This document shows positions 10,405-21,549 of a stretch of 64,000 nucleotides of DNA, piece after piece. The DNA is from Microbulbifer marinus (GTDB lineage: Bacteria > Pseudomonadota > Gammaproteobacteria > Pseudomonadales > Cellvibrionaceae). The notes beneath the pieces are model-generated. The model did not search any database, was not told where the DNA came from, and saw nothing but the letters and a program-made list of their open reading frames with translations. The stretch spans positions 1 to 64,000 of the forward strand of contig NZ_FNQO01000007.1 in NCBI RefSeq assembly GCF_900107725.1. Direction: 5' to 3'. The position numbers were made by a program, and so were the translations under genes. The stretch's first letter is position 1. Every line of letters starts with the position of its first letter.

Positions 10405-11439
10405 TTACTCTTCCGGGGATTCCAGGGCCGCTTCAGGCTTGGCCGGCACCAGATCGCCCAGCAGCTGCGCGCGCAGTTGCCCCTCGATCTCGTCGCGGAT
10501 CTCCTGGTTTTCCTTCAGGAACTTGACCGCATTGGCCTTACCCTGGCCGATCTTGTCGCCCTTGTAGCTGTACCAGGCGCCGGCCTTGTCGATCAGGCCC
10601 AGCTTGACGCCGTAGTCGATGATCTCGCCGAGCAGATTGATACCCTGGCCGTACATGATCTGGAACTCGGTCTGCTTGAACGGCGGCGCCACCTTGTTCT
10701 TGACCACTTTCACGCGGGTCTCGTTGCCCACCACTTCATCGCCCTCTTTGACCGAGCCGATACGGCGGATATCCAGACGCACGGAGGAGTAGAACTTGAG
10801 TGCATTGCCGCCGGTGGTGGTCTCCGGGGAACCGAACATCACGCCGATTTTCATGCGGATCTGGTTAATGAACACACACAGGGTGTTGGTGTTCTTGATG
10901 TTACCGGTCAGCTTGCGCAGCGCCTGGGACATCAGGCGTGCCTGCAGGCCCACGTGGGAGTCACCCATCTCGCCCTCGATCTCGGCACGCGGAGTCAGTG
11001 CGGCCACCGAGTCGACCACGAGCACATCCACGGCACCGGAACGTACCAGCATGTCGGCCACTTCCAGTGCCTGCTCACCGGTGTCCGGCTGGGACACGAT
11101 CAGTTCATCCACATTCACGCCCAGCTTTTCCGCGTAGATCGGGTCCAGCGCGTGCTCGGCGTCGACGAAGGCACAGGTGCCGCCCTTGCGCTGGGCTTCG
11201 GCAATCACCTGCAGGGTCAGGGTGGTTTTACCAGAGGATTCCGGGCCGTAGATCTCGACGATACGGCCGCGCGGCAGGCCGCCGATACCGAGTGCCACAT
11301 CAAGGCCCAGGGAGCCGGTGGAGATCGCGGGAATACGCTCGCGCTCCTTGTCCCCCATACGCATGACGGTACCTTTACCGAACTGGCGCTCGATCTGTGA
11401 CAGCGCCGCCTGCAGTGCCTTGTCTTTGTTGGAATCCAT
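10405..11439 (-). CDS. recA: Recombinase RecA
   Basis: ATP-dependent strand-exchange protein and LexA co-protease. The 344 residues contain Walker [11 protein letters not shown] (about 64-73), VVDSVAAL as Walker B (about 140), and the loop-2 region [21 protein letters not shown] near 200. A typical acidic C-terminal tail ends in ALESPEE. Length is normal with no intein. A LexA box lies 55 bp upstream. Neighbours recX (downstream) and pncC (upstream) are the usual partners. Confidence 0.98.
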   Translation of the reverse strand: MDSNKDKALQAALSQIERQFGKGTVMRMGDKERERIPAISTGSLGLDVALGIGGLPRGRIVEIYGPESSGKTTLTLQVIAEAQRKGGTCAFVDAEHALDPIYAEKLGVNVDELIVSQPDTGEQALEVADMLVRSGAVDVLVVDSVAALTPRAEIEGEMGDSHVGLQARLMSQALRKLTGNIKNTNTLCVFINQIRMKIGVMFGSPETTTGGNALKFYSSVRLDIRRIGSVKEGDEVVGNETRVKVVKNKVAPPFKQTEFQIMYGQGINLLGEIIDYGVKLGLIDKAGAWYSYKGDKIGQGKANAVKFLKENQEIRDEIEGQLRAQLLGDLVPAKPEAALESPEE

Positions 11440-11493
11440 GACCCTTCCCGTGTATTTGAATGTTGTTAGTTGCGGGCAAGCTTAACGAAGGAT

Positions 11494-11513
11494 TACTGTA
11501 TAAGCAACCAGTA
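11494..11513 (-). promoter_or_regulatory. LexA (SOS) box of recA
   Basis: The minus strand reads TACTGGTTGCTTATACAGTA, a 20-bp near-palindrome with the CTG-N10-CAG core (11496-11511). It lies between pncC and recA, 55 bp before the recA start. This is the expected operator for LexA repression of recA-recX. Confidence 0.88.
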
Positions 11514-11518
11514 ATCGG

Positions 11519-12034
11519 CTATGCCGGATGTGCCTGCACCAGCGCCAGCATCCCCCGCAGCGCCTCGGCTATCGTCTGCGCCTGCACCCGGGCGCGATCG
11601 CCGGAAAAATGGAAACATTTCGCGTCGATATCCACCGGTTCCTGCCCCTCGGCGTGGGCCCAGGCGATCCACACGGTGCCCACCGGCTTCTCGTCACTGC
11701 CCCCTTCGGGGCCCGCGATACCGCTGACCGCCACCGCCACATTGGCGTCCATCAGCGCCAGTGCACCGCTGGCCATCTGCCTGGCCACCTGTTCGCTCAC
11801 GGCGCCGAAGGTTTCCAGATCCTCCGCGCACACCGACAGCAGGTCGCACTTGATGCGATTGGCATAGCTGACCACCGCCCCTTCAAACCAGTTGGAAGCC
11901 CCTGCCACCGCAGTGATCGCCGCGGCAATGCCGCCCCCGGTGCAGGACTCGGCCGTAGTACAGAACCAATTCCGCTTCTGCAATTCCTCGCCGAGCGACT
12001 GCGCCAGCGCGGGTACATCCAGTTCACCACCCAT
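11519..12034 (-). CDS. pncC: Nicotinamide-nucleotide amidohydrolase PncC (CinA C-terminal type)
   Basis: Deamidates NMN to nicotinate mononucleotide in pyridine-nucleotide salvage. The 171 residues comprise only the CinA C-terminal amidase domain, as in enteric YgaD/PncC, with TTAESCTGGGIA near residue 25 and SGIAGPEGGSDEKPVGTVWIA near 105, the hallmark active-site segments. Immediately upstream of recA, the standard order in many gammaproteobacteria. Its stop is only a few bases from the recA SOS box. Confidence 0.95.
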   Translation of the reverse strand: MGGELDVPALAQSLGEELQKRNWFCTTAESCTGGGIAAAITAVAGASNWFEGAVVSYANRIKCDLLSVCAEDLETFGAVSEQVARQMASGALALMDANVAVAVSGIAGPEGGSDEKPVGTVWIAWAHAEGQEPVDIDAKCFHFSGDRARVQAQTIAEALRGMLALVQAHPA

Positions 12035-12316
12035 CTACCTGCCTCCGTCAAAGCGAATGGCAAGGATAGCGCCTTCGGCAGAGGTCGGGCAAAGCCGCCC
12101 GGCCACTGGGCCGCAATGCTGTTGAGGCGCTCCCAGCCAGGAGCACAGATAATCACTGAAAATAATGACGCATCACCCTAATAAATTACAGAAATACCAA
12201 TACAGGCCTTATTCTCGCCTTCATCAGGGGTTCTCCGACCAGGTCCATAGACCAGCAATGGCTGCCTGACACCGGTTCGGAGCCCCACCTTGAATTGCAA
12301 ATTAAGGAGCCAGGCC

Positions 12317-13501
12317 ATGAGAGAAGCTGTCATCGTATCCACCGCGCGTACCGGTATGGGCAAAGCGTTTCGTGGATCTCTCAACAACACCAAGTCCCCG
12401 ACCATGCTCGGCCACTGTATCAAACACGCCGTTGCTCGTGCCGGCGTCGACGGTGCCGAGATCGATGACGCGGTGATGGGCTCCGTGCTCTGCGCCGGCA
12501 CCGCCGGCATGAACGTCGCTCGCAATGCAGTCATTGCCGCCGGCCTGCCGAATACCGTTTCCGCCCAGACCATCGACCGCCAGTGCTCGTCCGGCCTGAT
12601 GGCCATCGGTATGGCGGCCAAGCAGATCATCGTCGACCAGCAAAACATCGTGTTGGCCGGTGGCCAGGAAAACATCACCGCGGTGCAACCGGACTACTTC
12701 AAGTGGGTGGGCGAAGCCAGCGATGAAAACGTGATCCGTCAAGAAAAGCACGCCTATATGCCGATGCTGATGACGGCGGAAAATGTCGCCAAGGCCTACA
12801 ACATCAGCCGTGAAGCCCAGGACGAATTTGCACTGCTGTCACAACAGCGCACCGCGGCGGCACAGCAGGCCGGCAAGTTCGACGACGAAATTGTCCCGTT
12901 CACCACCACCATGGCGGTGCAGGACCGCGAGACCAAAGAGGTCTCCTATCGCGAGGTCACCCTCGATCGCGATGAGGGCAACCGCCCGTCCACCACACTG
13001 GAAAGCCTGCAGAGCCTGAATCCGGTGATCGACGGCGGCGTGATTACCGCCGGCAACGCCAGCCAGCTGTCAGACGGCGCCTCCGCCTGCGTGGTCATGG
13101 AGCGCAAGCTGGCCGAGCAGCGCGGCCTCGAGCCGCTGGGCATCTACCGCGGTATCGCCGTGGCCGGCAATGCCCCCGAGGAGATGGGTATCGCACCGAT
13201 CTACGCGATTCCGAAGCTGCTCAAGCAGCACGGCCTGCGCATCAACGACATCGGCCTGTGGGAGCTGAACGAAGCCTTCGCGGTACAGGCGCTGTACTGC
13301 CGCGACCACCTCGGCATCGATCCGGAAATCTACAATGTCAACGGCGGCGGCATCTCCGTCGGCCACCCCTACGGCATGACGGGTTCACGTCTCGTCGGCC
13401 ACGCGCTAATCGAGGGCAAGCGCCGCGGCGCCAAATTCGTGGTGGTCAGTATGTGTATTGGCGGCGGCATGGGTGCGGCCGGCCTGTTCGAGGTCGCCTG
13501 A
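12317..13501 (+). CDS. Acetyl-CoA acyltransferase (thiolase)
   Basis: Thiolytically cleaves 3-ketoacyl-CoA, the last step of beta-oxidation, or condenses two acetyl-CoA. The 394 residues carry the acyl-accepting Cys90 in RQCSSGLMAI, His350 in GGISVGHPYG and Cys380 in SMCIGGGMGAAG, the complete thiolase triad. I start at MREAVIVSTAR because AAGGAG lies seven bases before it and a longer in-frame start has no ribosome site. It opens a plus-strand acyl-CoA gene set. FadA-type and biosynthetic-type thiolases cannot be separated by eye, but the neighbours favour degradation. Confidence 0.93.
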   Translation: MREAVIVSTARTGMGKAFRGSLNNTKSPTMLGHCIKHAVARAGVDGAEIDDAVMGSVLCAGTAGMNVARNAVIAAGLPNTVSAQTIDRQCSSGLMAIGMAAKQIIVDQQNIVLAGGQENITAVQPDYFKWVGEASDENVIRQEKHAYMPMLMTAENVAKAYNISREAQDEFALLSQQRTAAAQQAGKFDDEIVPFTTTMAVQDRETKEVSYREVTLDRDEGNRPSTTLESLQSLNPVIDGGVITAGNASQLSDGASACVVMERKLAEQRGLEPLGIYRGIAVAGNAPEEMGIAPIYAIPKLLKQHGLRINDIGLWELNEAFAVQALYCRDHLGIDPEIYNVNGGGISVGHPYGMTGSRLVGHALIEGKRRGAKFVVVSMCIGGGMGAAGLFEVA

Positions 13502-13541
13502 CGGCGCCTCTCACTAGGTTAATCGAACGGCGGGGCTTCCC

Positions 13542-14210
13542 ATGGCAGAGCTTTACCTTGTCCGGCACGGGCAGGCCTCGTTCGGCAGCCCCAACTACGA
13601 TCAGCTGTCGGAACTGGGCTTTCAGCAGTGTCGCTGGCTCGGGGAGTATTTCCGGCAGCGCGATATCACTTTCGACCGTGTTATCTGCGGCGAGATGGTG
13701 CGTCATCACCAGACCGCCGAGACAATCTGCGCGGCGCTCGAGCAGCCGCCGCAGCTCGAAACCCACGTCGGTTTCAACGAGTTCGACTTCAAGGCGCTGC
13801 TGCAACGCTTTGGTGACGCCCACCCGGATCAGGCGGTCGATGACTGGGGTGACCTGCGGCAGGTCTATCGCTGCCTGCGCGCGGCGATGCTGGCCTGGGC
13901 CGAGGATCGCCTGCCGCCCTGCGACTCGCAGGAGAGCTGGCACGAGTTCCGGCAACGGGTCGCCGAAGCGCTCGACTTCGCCCGCCGGGGCGGTCGCACG
14001 CTGGTCTCAACTTCGGGCGGCGCCATCAGCATGGCGCTCAGCCAACTGATGGGGTTCGGTGCCGAAACGCTCGTCAACCTCAACATGCAGAGCCGCAATG
14101 CGGCGATCACGCACTGTTTTTATACCGCAAGCGAAACTTATGTGACCGGCTTCAATCAGGTTCCGCATCTGGACACACCGGAGCGCCTGCAGTCGATCAC
14201 GCACAGTTAA
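13542..14210 (+). CDS. Histidine phosphatase family protein, cassette A
   Basis: A 222-residue phosphoglycerate-mutase-fold protein. The phosphohistidine motif [10 protein letters not shown] is at residues 6-15, with [16 protein letters not shown] near 48 and the second histidine region in [12 protein letters not shown] near 155, where the usual GH is replaced by SGG. It is followed 23 bp later by an acyl-CoA dehydrogenase-like gene and then a kinase-like gene, and the trio recurs at 49.2-52.2 kb. The substrate is unknown; a phosphatase for phosphorylated acyl intermediates made by the neighbouring kinase is a reasonable inference. Confidence 0.85.
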   Translation: MAELYLVRHGQASFGSPNYDQLSELGFQQCRWLGEYFRQRDITFDRVICGEMVRHHQTAETICAALEQPPQLETHVGFNEFDFKALLQRFGDAHPDQAVDDWGDLRQVYRCLRAAMLAWAEDRLPPCDSQESWHEFRQRVAEALDFARRGGRTLVSTSGGAISMALSQLMGFGAETLVNLNMQSRNAAITHCFYTASETYVTGFNQVPHLDTPERLQSITHS

Positions 14211-14233
14211 ACCGACCCTTTGAGGAGCTCGTG

Positions 14234-15468
<1,235 letters not shown>

Positions 15469-15472
<4 letters not shown>

Positions 15473-16500
15473 CCCGCGCCGTTGAAAACCTGGATCTGGC
15501 CGCGCTGCAGCCCTATCTGGAAGCACATATCGAGGGCTTCAAGGGACCGATCAGCGCGGAGAAATTCTCCGGTGGGCAATCCAACCCCACGTTCAAGATT
15601 ACCGCCGCATCCGGCGTCTACGTATTGCGCCGCCAGCCTCCGGGCAAGCTGCTGAAGTCCGCCCACGCGGTGGACCGGGAGTACCGGGTACTGAAGGCAC
15701 TGGCGGATACCGATGTACCGGTCGCCAAGGTGTATCACCTGTGCGAGGACCGCGACATCATCGGTTCCATGTTCTACGTGATGGAATTCCTGGAGGGCCG
15801 CATTTTCTGGGACGCGGCGCTGCCGGAAGTGAGCAAGGAGGAGCGCACTGCCATCTACGACGAACTGAACCGCGTACTCGCCGCGCTGCACCTGGTCGAC
15901 GTCGACAAGGTCGGGCTCGCTGACTACGGCCGGCCCGGCAATTATTTCCAGCGCCAGTTCGATCGCTGGAGCAGCCAGTATCGCGCCTCCGAGCTGGAGC
16001 GTGTCGAGCCGATGGAACAATTGATGACCTGGCTCGCCGACAACATTCCCGAAGACGACGGCCGCGTCTCCCTGGTACACGGCGACTACCGCCTCGACAA
16101 CCTGATGCTGCATCCGACCGAGCCGCGCGCCATCGCCCTGCTCGACTGGGAGCTGTCCACCCTCGGCCACCCTTTCGCCGACGTCGGCTACCTGTGCATG
16201 CAGATGCGCATGCCGGCGATCGGTAAGGTATCGGGCCTGCTCGGCAAGGATCTGGACGCGCTCGGTATTCCGTCCGAGCAGGAGTATGTCGCGACTTACT
16301 GCAAGCGGATGGGCATCGAGAAGATCGACAACTTCAGCTTCTATGTGGCGTTCAGCTTCTTCCGCCTGGCGGCAATCATACAGGGCGTCGCCAAGCGTGC
16401 AGTCGACGGCAACGCGTCCAACAAGAACGCCGCCGAGATGGGCAAATATGTCGGCCCACTGGCCGAGCTCGCCCTCGAAGCGATCGCCGAGCAGCAATAA
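15469..16500 (+). CDS. APH-fold phosphotransferase, probable acyl kinase, cassette A
   Basis: A 343-residue member of the aminoglycoside-phosphotransferase/ACAD10 N-terminal kinase family. It starts with an ATP-site region ([13 protein letters not shown], then [23 protein letters not shown]) and has the catalytic loop [15 protein letters not shown] near residue 200 and the metal site [20 protein letters not shown] near 220. In human ACAD10/11 and in Pseudomonas LvaA this kinase phosphorylates the 4-hydroxyl of 4-hydroxyacyl-CoA for later elimination. Here kinase and dehydrogenase-like protein are separate, overlapping genes. Antibiotic resistance is unlikely given the setting. Confidence 0.87.
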
Positions 16501-16725
16501 CGGCCTGAACCGCGGGCCAGTGTCGGATGCCCTGCCGGGCCTCACCGCAGGTTGCTGTTCGAGCTGGCCCCGAAAAGAAACCGGCTACTCAGGACGAGAT
16601 GGTCGATGTATCGCTGCGGGAGTTCGCGCCGGGTAACCCTGTTATCCGGACGAAGCTCACGCGCGCAGTATCGGTGCCCCGGCAGCAGCCGGCACACCCG
16701 ATCAGACAGTAGTGAATGCAGTACC

Positions 16726-18843
16726 ATGAGTAACGCCTCCCTGTATCAGATCCGCGGCCGGACCGCGGTAATCACGCTCAACCAGCCGCCGGTCAACGGC
16801 CTCGGCCAGGCTCTGCGTCAGAGCCTGCTGACTAACTTGCAGCGCGCCATCGATGACGACGGGGTCGATACCATTGTGCTGGCTTCCAGCGGCAAGGTTT
16901 TCTGCGGCGGCGCCGATATCACCGAATTTGCCACCGGCGGTGCCCTGCGCGAGCCCGACCTGCCACAGGTGTGCAATGCCATCGAAGCCGCACCCAAACT
17001 CGTCATCGCCGCCATCAACGGCTTAGCACTCGGCGGTGGCTTCGAGCTGGCGCTGGCCAGTGATTACCGCATTGCGCTCCCGACTGCCAAGCTCGGCCTG
17101 CCGGAGGTCAATCTCGGCCTGCTACCGGGTGCCGGCGGCACCCAGCGTCTGCCGCGCCTTACCGGCGTGCCGCTGGCGTTGGAAATGATCACCAGTGGTC
17201 GCCCTTACAGGGCCGCGAAGCTGCGCGACGCCGGCGTGATCGACCGTCTGCACGATGCCGAAACCGATTTTGTCGAGGCGGCCGCAACCTATGCCGGGCA
17301 ACTGTTTGCCGAGTCCGCACCCAAGCGCCGCTGCGCGGACATGGCCGTCGATACCAGCGAGCTGGCGGACAACTATTTCGCCGAATACCGCGCTTCAATC
17401 GCGCCCCGGATCCGCGGCTACTACGCGCCCGAACGCTGCATTCAGGCGGTAGAAGCGGCCTGCGAATTGCCACTGGCGGAAGGACTGCAACGGGAAAACG
17501 CGCTGTTTATGCAGTGCCTCGACACGCCCCAGGCCCGCGCGCAGCAGCATCTGTTTTTCGCCGAGCGCAGCGTCGGCAAGGTCCCCGGTATCGATGCCAA
17601 CAGCACGCCGGTGCGCGATATCCGCAAGGTAGCGGTGATCGGTTCCGGTACCATGGGTGGCGGTATCGCGATGAATTTCCTCAATGCCGGTATCCCGACG
17701 ATCATCCTCGATCTGAACGCAGAAGCACTGCAACGCGGCATCGGCGTTATCCGCAAGAATTACGAACACACCGTGAAGAAGGGGCGCCTGTCGAGCGAAC
17801 AGCTGGACCAACGCATGGCACTGCTGCAGACCACCACCGATTACGCCGACCTGGGCGATGCCGATCTGGTGATCGAGGCGGTATTCGAGAACATGGACAT
17901 CAAGAAAAAGGTATTCCGGGCACTGGAGCAAAGCTGCAAGCCCGGCGCGATCCTCGCCACCAATACCTCGACGCTGGATGTGGACGAAATTGCAGCCGTC
18001 ACCAATCGCCCACAGGATGTCATCGGCCTGCACTTCTTCAGTCCCGCCAATGTCATGAAACTGCTGGAAATCGTCCGTGGTGACCAGACCGCGGACGATG
18101 CGCTACTGACCGCCGTGCAGCTGGCGCAACGAATCAAAAAAGTGCCGGTAGTCTCCGGCGTGTGCTGGGGCTTTATCGGCAACCGCGCCACCGAACCCTA
18201 CGTGCGCGAATCCATGGCGCTACTGCTCGAGGGCGCCACACCGGCGCAGATCGACCGGGTGCACACCGACTTCGGCATGCCGATGGGCCTGCCATCGGTG
18301 GTCGACCTGGCCGGGATCGATATCGTCGTGCAGACCCGCGCCGACCGCAAAGCGCACACCGTCGATCTGGATCCGACTTACTGTGCGGTGCCGCGCAAGC
18401 TGTTCGAGCTGGAGCGCTTCGGACAGAAAAGCGGTCGCGGCCTGTATCTCTACGAGGGACGGTCTCGGCATGAAGATCCGGAAGTGCTGCAGATCGCCGC
18501 CGCTGCCGCCGAAGAATTTGCTATCGAACAGCGCGAACTGGGTGACGAAGAAATTCTCGAGCGCACCATCTATCCGATCATCAATGAGGGCGCCCGCATT
18601 CTCGAGGAAGGCATCGCCGCGCGCTCCGGCGATATCGATGTGGTGCTCGCCTACGGTTTCGGCTTCCCGCTGTATCACGGCGGCCCGATGCAGTACGCCG
18701 ACGAAATCGGCCTGGACAGAGTACTGGCGGGTCTGAACAAGTACCGCGAACAGCTGCGCTATGGCGAGACCTGGTTCAAGCCCGCACCGCTGCTGGAAAA
18801 ATTAGCCACTGAAGGCAAAAAGTTTCGGGACTATCGGCCGTAG
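16726..18843 (+). CDS. Enoyl-CoA hydratase / 3-hydroxyacyl-CoA dehydrogenase, FadB/FadJ-like
   Basis: Bifunctional beta-oxidation enzyme hydrating enoyl-CoA and oxidising the L-3-hydroxyacyl-CoA. Of its 705 residues, the first 190 are a crotonase domain ([42 protein letters not shown]). Then follow an NAD-binding dehydrogenase domain ([21 protein letters not shown], about 302-322) and two C-terminal 3HCDH domains with [15 protein letters not shown] and [12 protein letters not shown] start at [11 protein letters not shown] because the upstream extension has no family likeness. The ribosome site is weak. A 225-bp gap separates it from the kinase gene. Confidence 0.95.
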   Translation: MSNASLYQIRGRTAVITLNQPPVNGLGQALRQSLLTNLQRAIDDDGVDTIVLASSGKVFCGGADITEFATGGALREPDLPQVCNAIEAAPKLVIAAINGLALGGGFELALASDYRIALPTAKLGLPEVNLGLLPGAGGTQRLPRLTGVPLALEMITSGRPYRAAKLRDAGVIDRLHDAETDFVEAAATYAGQLFAESAPKRRCADMAVDTSELADNYFAEYRASIAPRIRGYYAPERCIQAVEAACELPLAEGLQRENALFMQCLDTPQARAQQHLFFAERSVGKVPGIDANSTPVRDIRKVAVIGSGTMGGGIAMNFLNAGIPTIILDLNAEALQRGIGVIRKNYEHTVKKGRLSSEQLDQRMALLQTTTDYADLGDADLVIEAVFENMDIKKKVFRALEQSCKPGAILATNTSTLDVDEIAAVTNRPQDVIGLHFFSPANVMKLLEIVRGDQTADDALLTAVQLAQRIKKVPVVSGVCWGFIGNRATEPYVRESMALLLEGATPAQIDRVHTDFGMPMGLPSVVDLAGIDIVVQTRADRKAHTVDLDPTYCAVPRKLFELERFGQKSGRGLYLYEGRSRHEDPEVLQIAAAAAEEFAIEQRELGDEEILERTIYPIINEGARILEEGIAARSGDIDVVLAYGFGFPLYHGGPMQYADEIGLDRVLAGLNKYREQLRYGETWFKPAPLLEKLATEGKKFRDYRP

Positions 18844-18861
18844 GTTCGGCCCCTTGCCCGA

Positions 18862-18885
18862 AAAGGCGTGCCTGGGCACGCCTTT
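18862..18885 (+). terminator. Hairpin between the fadB-like gene and the permease
   Basis: Perfect stem AAAGGCGTGCC/GGCACGCCTTT with a two-base loop, 18 bp after the fadB-like stop, followed by TTTCTT. A likely intrinsic terminator, so the permease probably has a separate promoter or depends on read-through. Confidence 0.65.
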
Positions 18886-18940
18886 CTTAACAACCCAACC
18901 CTGATTCCCACTTTCCCAAAGCATAAAAAAGAGGTGTTCT

Positions 18941-20311
18941 ATGGGAGTTTTCGGACTAGTCATCGCCCTGCTGGCGCTGATCCTGATGGCCCTGCGCGGC
19001 GTCAACATTATCGTCGCCGGCTTGATCAGTACGCTGATCGTTCTGGTCACCAACAACATCGATGTCGCCACGGGGCTGAATGAATATTTCGCCTTCGGCA
19101 AGCTGGGTGCCTTCACCTTCTTCGGGCGATTTTTCCTGCTGTTTGTCGCCGGAGCAGTGTTCGGTGCGCTGATGTCGCACAGCGGCGCTGCATCCAGTAT
19201 CGCGCACACGCTGGCAGAAAAACTAGGCGCACACCGCTCGCTGTGGATCATCGCACTGGCCTGCGCCGTGCTGACCTACGGTGGCGTTTCCGCGTTCGTG
19301 GTACTGTTTTCCGTCAACGCCCTGGGCCAGCAGCTGATCCAGCGCGCCGGGATCCCGAAGCACCTGATGGTCGGCGCAGTGGCGCTGGGGGCCGGCACCT
19401 TTACCCTGACTGCCATGCCGGGCACGCCGTCGCTCAATAACGTGCTGGCCGCCGCGGCGCTCGAAACTGACCTGTATGCCGCACCGGTCATTGGCTTTAT
19501 CGGCAGCCTGGTCATGTTTGGACTCGGCATGTGGTATCTGGAAAGCCAGCGCAAGCGCCTGGCGCTGAGCGGTGGCGGTATTGGGGCAGACCTGGCGCCG
19601 CAGGACGACCAGGTGCCGCACGATGATCGCCTGCCGCACTGGCTGCCGTCATCACTGCCACTGCTCGTGGTACTCGGGTTGATCGCACTGCCAACCGTGC
19701 TCGGCAAGTTTGTCGATCCGCAGTCCGGCTCGCTGGTCGCCAGCGTGGTCACCTATGCCAAACAACAGCCGATTTTCTGGCCGGTAATCTGCCTGGTGGT
19801 GGGCTGGTTCGCCATCATCCTGCTGCTGCCGAAGGCGCGCCAGTCTGTGGTCAGCGTGATCGGCGAAGGTGCCAACAATGCGGTAATGCCGGTACTCAAT
19901 ACCGCGATCGTGATCGGCTTCGGCAGCGTCGTGTCGCAGACCGAGAGTTTCCAGTGGTTCGTCGACACCATGCTCAATCTGGATATGTCGCCGCTGCTGT
20001 CACTGTTGAGTTCGGTCAGTGTGATTGCCGGTATCACCGGTTCCTCTTCCGGCGGCCTGCAGATCTTCCTGCAGACGATGGGGCAGTCCTACCTGGAGCT
20101 GGGCATCCCCGCCGACGTACTGCACCGGCTGGCGGCAATGGCTTCCGGCGGCCTGGATTCACTGCCGCACTGTGGTGGCGTGATCGCCTTCCTGACCATT
20201 ATGGGCTCCAACCATAAGGAGTCTTACAAGGAGATCTTCATCGTATCGGTGTTGATCCCGATCTTCGCCGCACTGATCGGCATCGCCATGGCCGGTGCAT
20301 TCTATCTGTAA
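18941..20311 (+). CDS. GntP-family permease
   Basis: A 456-residue inner-membrane carrier of the gluconate/D-beta-hydroxybutyrate permease family. About a dozen hydrophobic segments are visible (for example LVIALLALILMALRGVNIIVA at the start), with the family sequences AMPGTPSLNNVL near 165, ITGSSSGGLQIFLQTMG near 370 and ASGGLDSLPHCGGVIAFL near 405. Sitting among acyl-CoA genes, a short hydroxy-acid or keto-acid is a more likely substrate than gluconate, but that is inference from position. AAAGAGG lies nine bases before ATG. Confidence 0.9.
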   Translation: MGVFGLVIALLALILMALRGVNIIVAGLISTLIVLVTNNIDVATGLNEYFAFGKLGAFTFFGRFFLLFVAGAVFGALMSHSGAASSIAHTLAEKLGAHRSLWIIALACAVLTYGGVSAFVVLFSVNALGQQLIQRAGIPKHLMVGAVALGAGTFTLTAMPGTPSLNNVLAAAALETDLYAAPVIGFIGSLVMFGLGMWYLESQRKRLALSGGGIGADLAPQDDQVPHDDRLPHWLPSSLPLLVVLGLIALPTVLGKFVDPQSGSLVASVVTYAKQQPIFWPVICLVVGWFAIILLLPKARQSVVSVIGEGANNAVMPVLNTAIVIGFGSVVSQTESFQWFVDTMLNLDMSPLLSLLSSVSVIAGITGSSSGGLQIFLQTMGQSYLELGIPADVLHRLAAMASGGLDSLPHCGGVIAFLTIMGSNHKESYKEIFIVSVLIPIFAALIGIAMAGAFYL

Positions 20312-20370
20312 CCGGCCACCGCGGCCGGCGCGCGACGCGACACCAAGCGTCGCGTGTCGGCATCGCTTTA

Positions 20371-21021
20371 TCAGGCGTCGGCAGCAACGGTAACCGGCTG
20401 GGGTTCGAAGCCCCGGCACAGCACCTCGACCACCTCATCGTAACTTTTCTTGAATCCCTCCGCCGTGGCCTGCTCGTCCGGCAGCGCCAGCCACCGCTGC
20501 ACGACATCGACACGCAGCCAATCGTACATGTCACACACCAGCTCGGCGGAAATATCGGGGCGGATGATTCCCAGTGACTGGGCTTTCTGCACCCGCTCCA
20601 TCCTCGGTTTGCGATACGACGGCGGGAACAACAGGTTTTTGCCCGCAGGGGCATCGCCGGAAAAATAGACTGAAGAGAACAGGTCCGTGTGATACATGAT
20701 CATCTGCAATATGCGGCGGTGCTTGACTATCCAGTCCTGAATCTCATCAATGTTCGGCGGCACTATGGCCGATTTCAGGTTGAGTTCCAGTTCGCTTTCG
20801 TGGCTCCAGACGTTGACTTCCCGCAACCAGTTCAACAGCAGCTCTTCGAGCAGGTAAGCCTTGCTCGGAAAGTAATTGAAAAAGGTCTTCTGGCTGATAT
20901 CGGCCCTGGCCACGATCTCGTCGATCATCACCTCTTCATACGGCAGCTCTGAAAACAGCTGTTCGGCTATTTCCAGCAATCGCATCCGGGTCTGCTGCTT
21001 CTTGCGCTCGCGTAAATTCAT
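20371..21021 (-). CDS. TetR-family transcriptional regulator
   Basis: A 216-residue repressor-type protein. The helix-turn-helix lies at about residues 10-55 (RMRLLEIAEQLFSELPYEEVMIDEIVARADISQKTFFNYFPSKAYLLEELL). The divergent C-terminal domain (60-216) would bind an effector, plausibly an acyl-CoA given the genes on either side. It is convergent with the GntP permease gene and divergent from the acyl-CoA ligase-carboxylase pair. An inverted repeat within that pair's promoter is a candidate operator. Confidence 0.92.
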   Translation of the reverse strand: MNLRERKKQQTRMRLLEIAEQLFSELPYEEVMIDEIVARADISQKTFFNYFPSKAYLLEELLLNWLREVNVWSHESELELNLKSAIVPPNIDEIQDWIVKHRRILQMIMYHTDLFSSVYFSGDAPAGKNLLFPPSYRKPRMERVQKAQSLGIIRPDISAELVCDMYDWLRVDVVQRWLALPDEQATAEGFKKSYDEVVEVLCRGFEPQPVTVAADA

Positions 21022-21549
21022 TGCCCCAACCTAAAAATAAATGACCTGAAGCCTGTGCGGATTCACTTTTATTGCAATTCTGACCACGACCCCGACTCCA
21101 GTCACCATTATTGACGGAACCGCACACAGTGCGCGAGAGACTTAGCCAAAAAATCAATAATAAGGCGCCGCGCGCAAAGGTTAAAAGCCGTGTCAGCCAT
21201 TTTTAGTCTAAAGCAGTCACGGCCCACTTACACCAGGCACAGAATTCCTGTTGACACATATTTACAGTAACTGTACTTTTAGGCCGTGTAATAGCCTTGC
21301 GCACCAGTGTCAGCGCCAGATTCTACCTCTGGTCTCCCCTGCTATCGGGCGGGATATCCGACCCTGGGGCGCAATGCGTTTAAACCACCGAACGACGGGA
21401 CCACTAACGTCCTTCCACATTCAGGTACTTCCCCCCAGATCGGAAAGTACTGCGAGACGGCTAATAGGCAATGGAGGGCTTACAGTCCATAAAGTGAGGT
21501 TAACTGCAATGAAGATCCAACTTCAGCGCATATAAATAAGAAGAGGCCG
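21022..21549. other. Intergenic region between tetR and the acyl-CoA ligase gene
   Basis: No convincing gene is seen in these 528 bases. The right half has a plus-strand promoter with an overlapping inverted repeat (separate entry), leaving a leader of about 260 nt before the ligase start. I did not recognise a riboswitch in the leader. Confidence 0.6.
21251..21279 (+). promoter_or_regulatory. Promoter with overlapping operator-like inverted repeat
   Basis: Perfect -35 TTGACA (21251-21256), 17-bp spacer, -10 TACTTT (21274-21279). The spacer contains TACAGT-A-ACTGTA (21263-21275), an inverted repeat whose right arm runs into the -10. A repressor bound here would block polymerase; the adjacent TetR protein is the obvious candidate. 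Confidence 0.6.

Noticed and set aside
10099..11400. 433-codon plus-strand frame opposite recA/recX
   Set aside because: recA and recX are certain on the minus strand; no domain in the antisense translation.
16527..16712. 61-codon plus-strand frame between the kinase and fadB-like genes
   Set aside because: No ribosome site, no family likeness and low-complexity composition; treated as non-coding.
20320..20365. Terminator between the GntP permease and tetR genes
   Set aside because: GCGACGC/GCGTCGC can pair but no T run follows on either strand; too weak to list.
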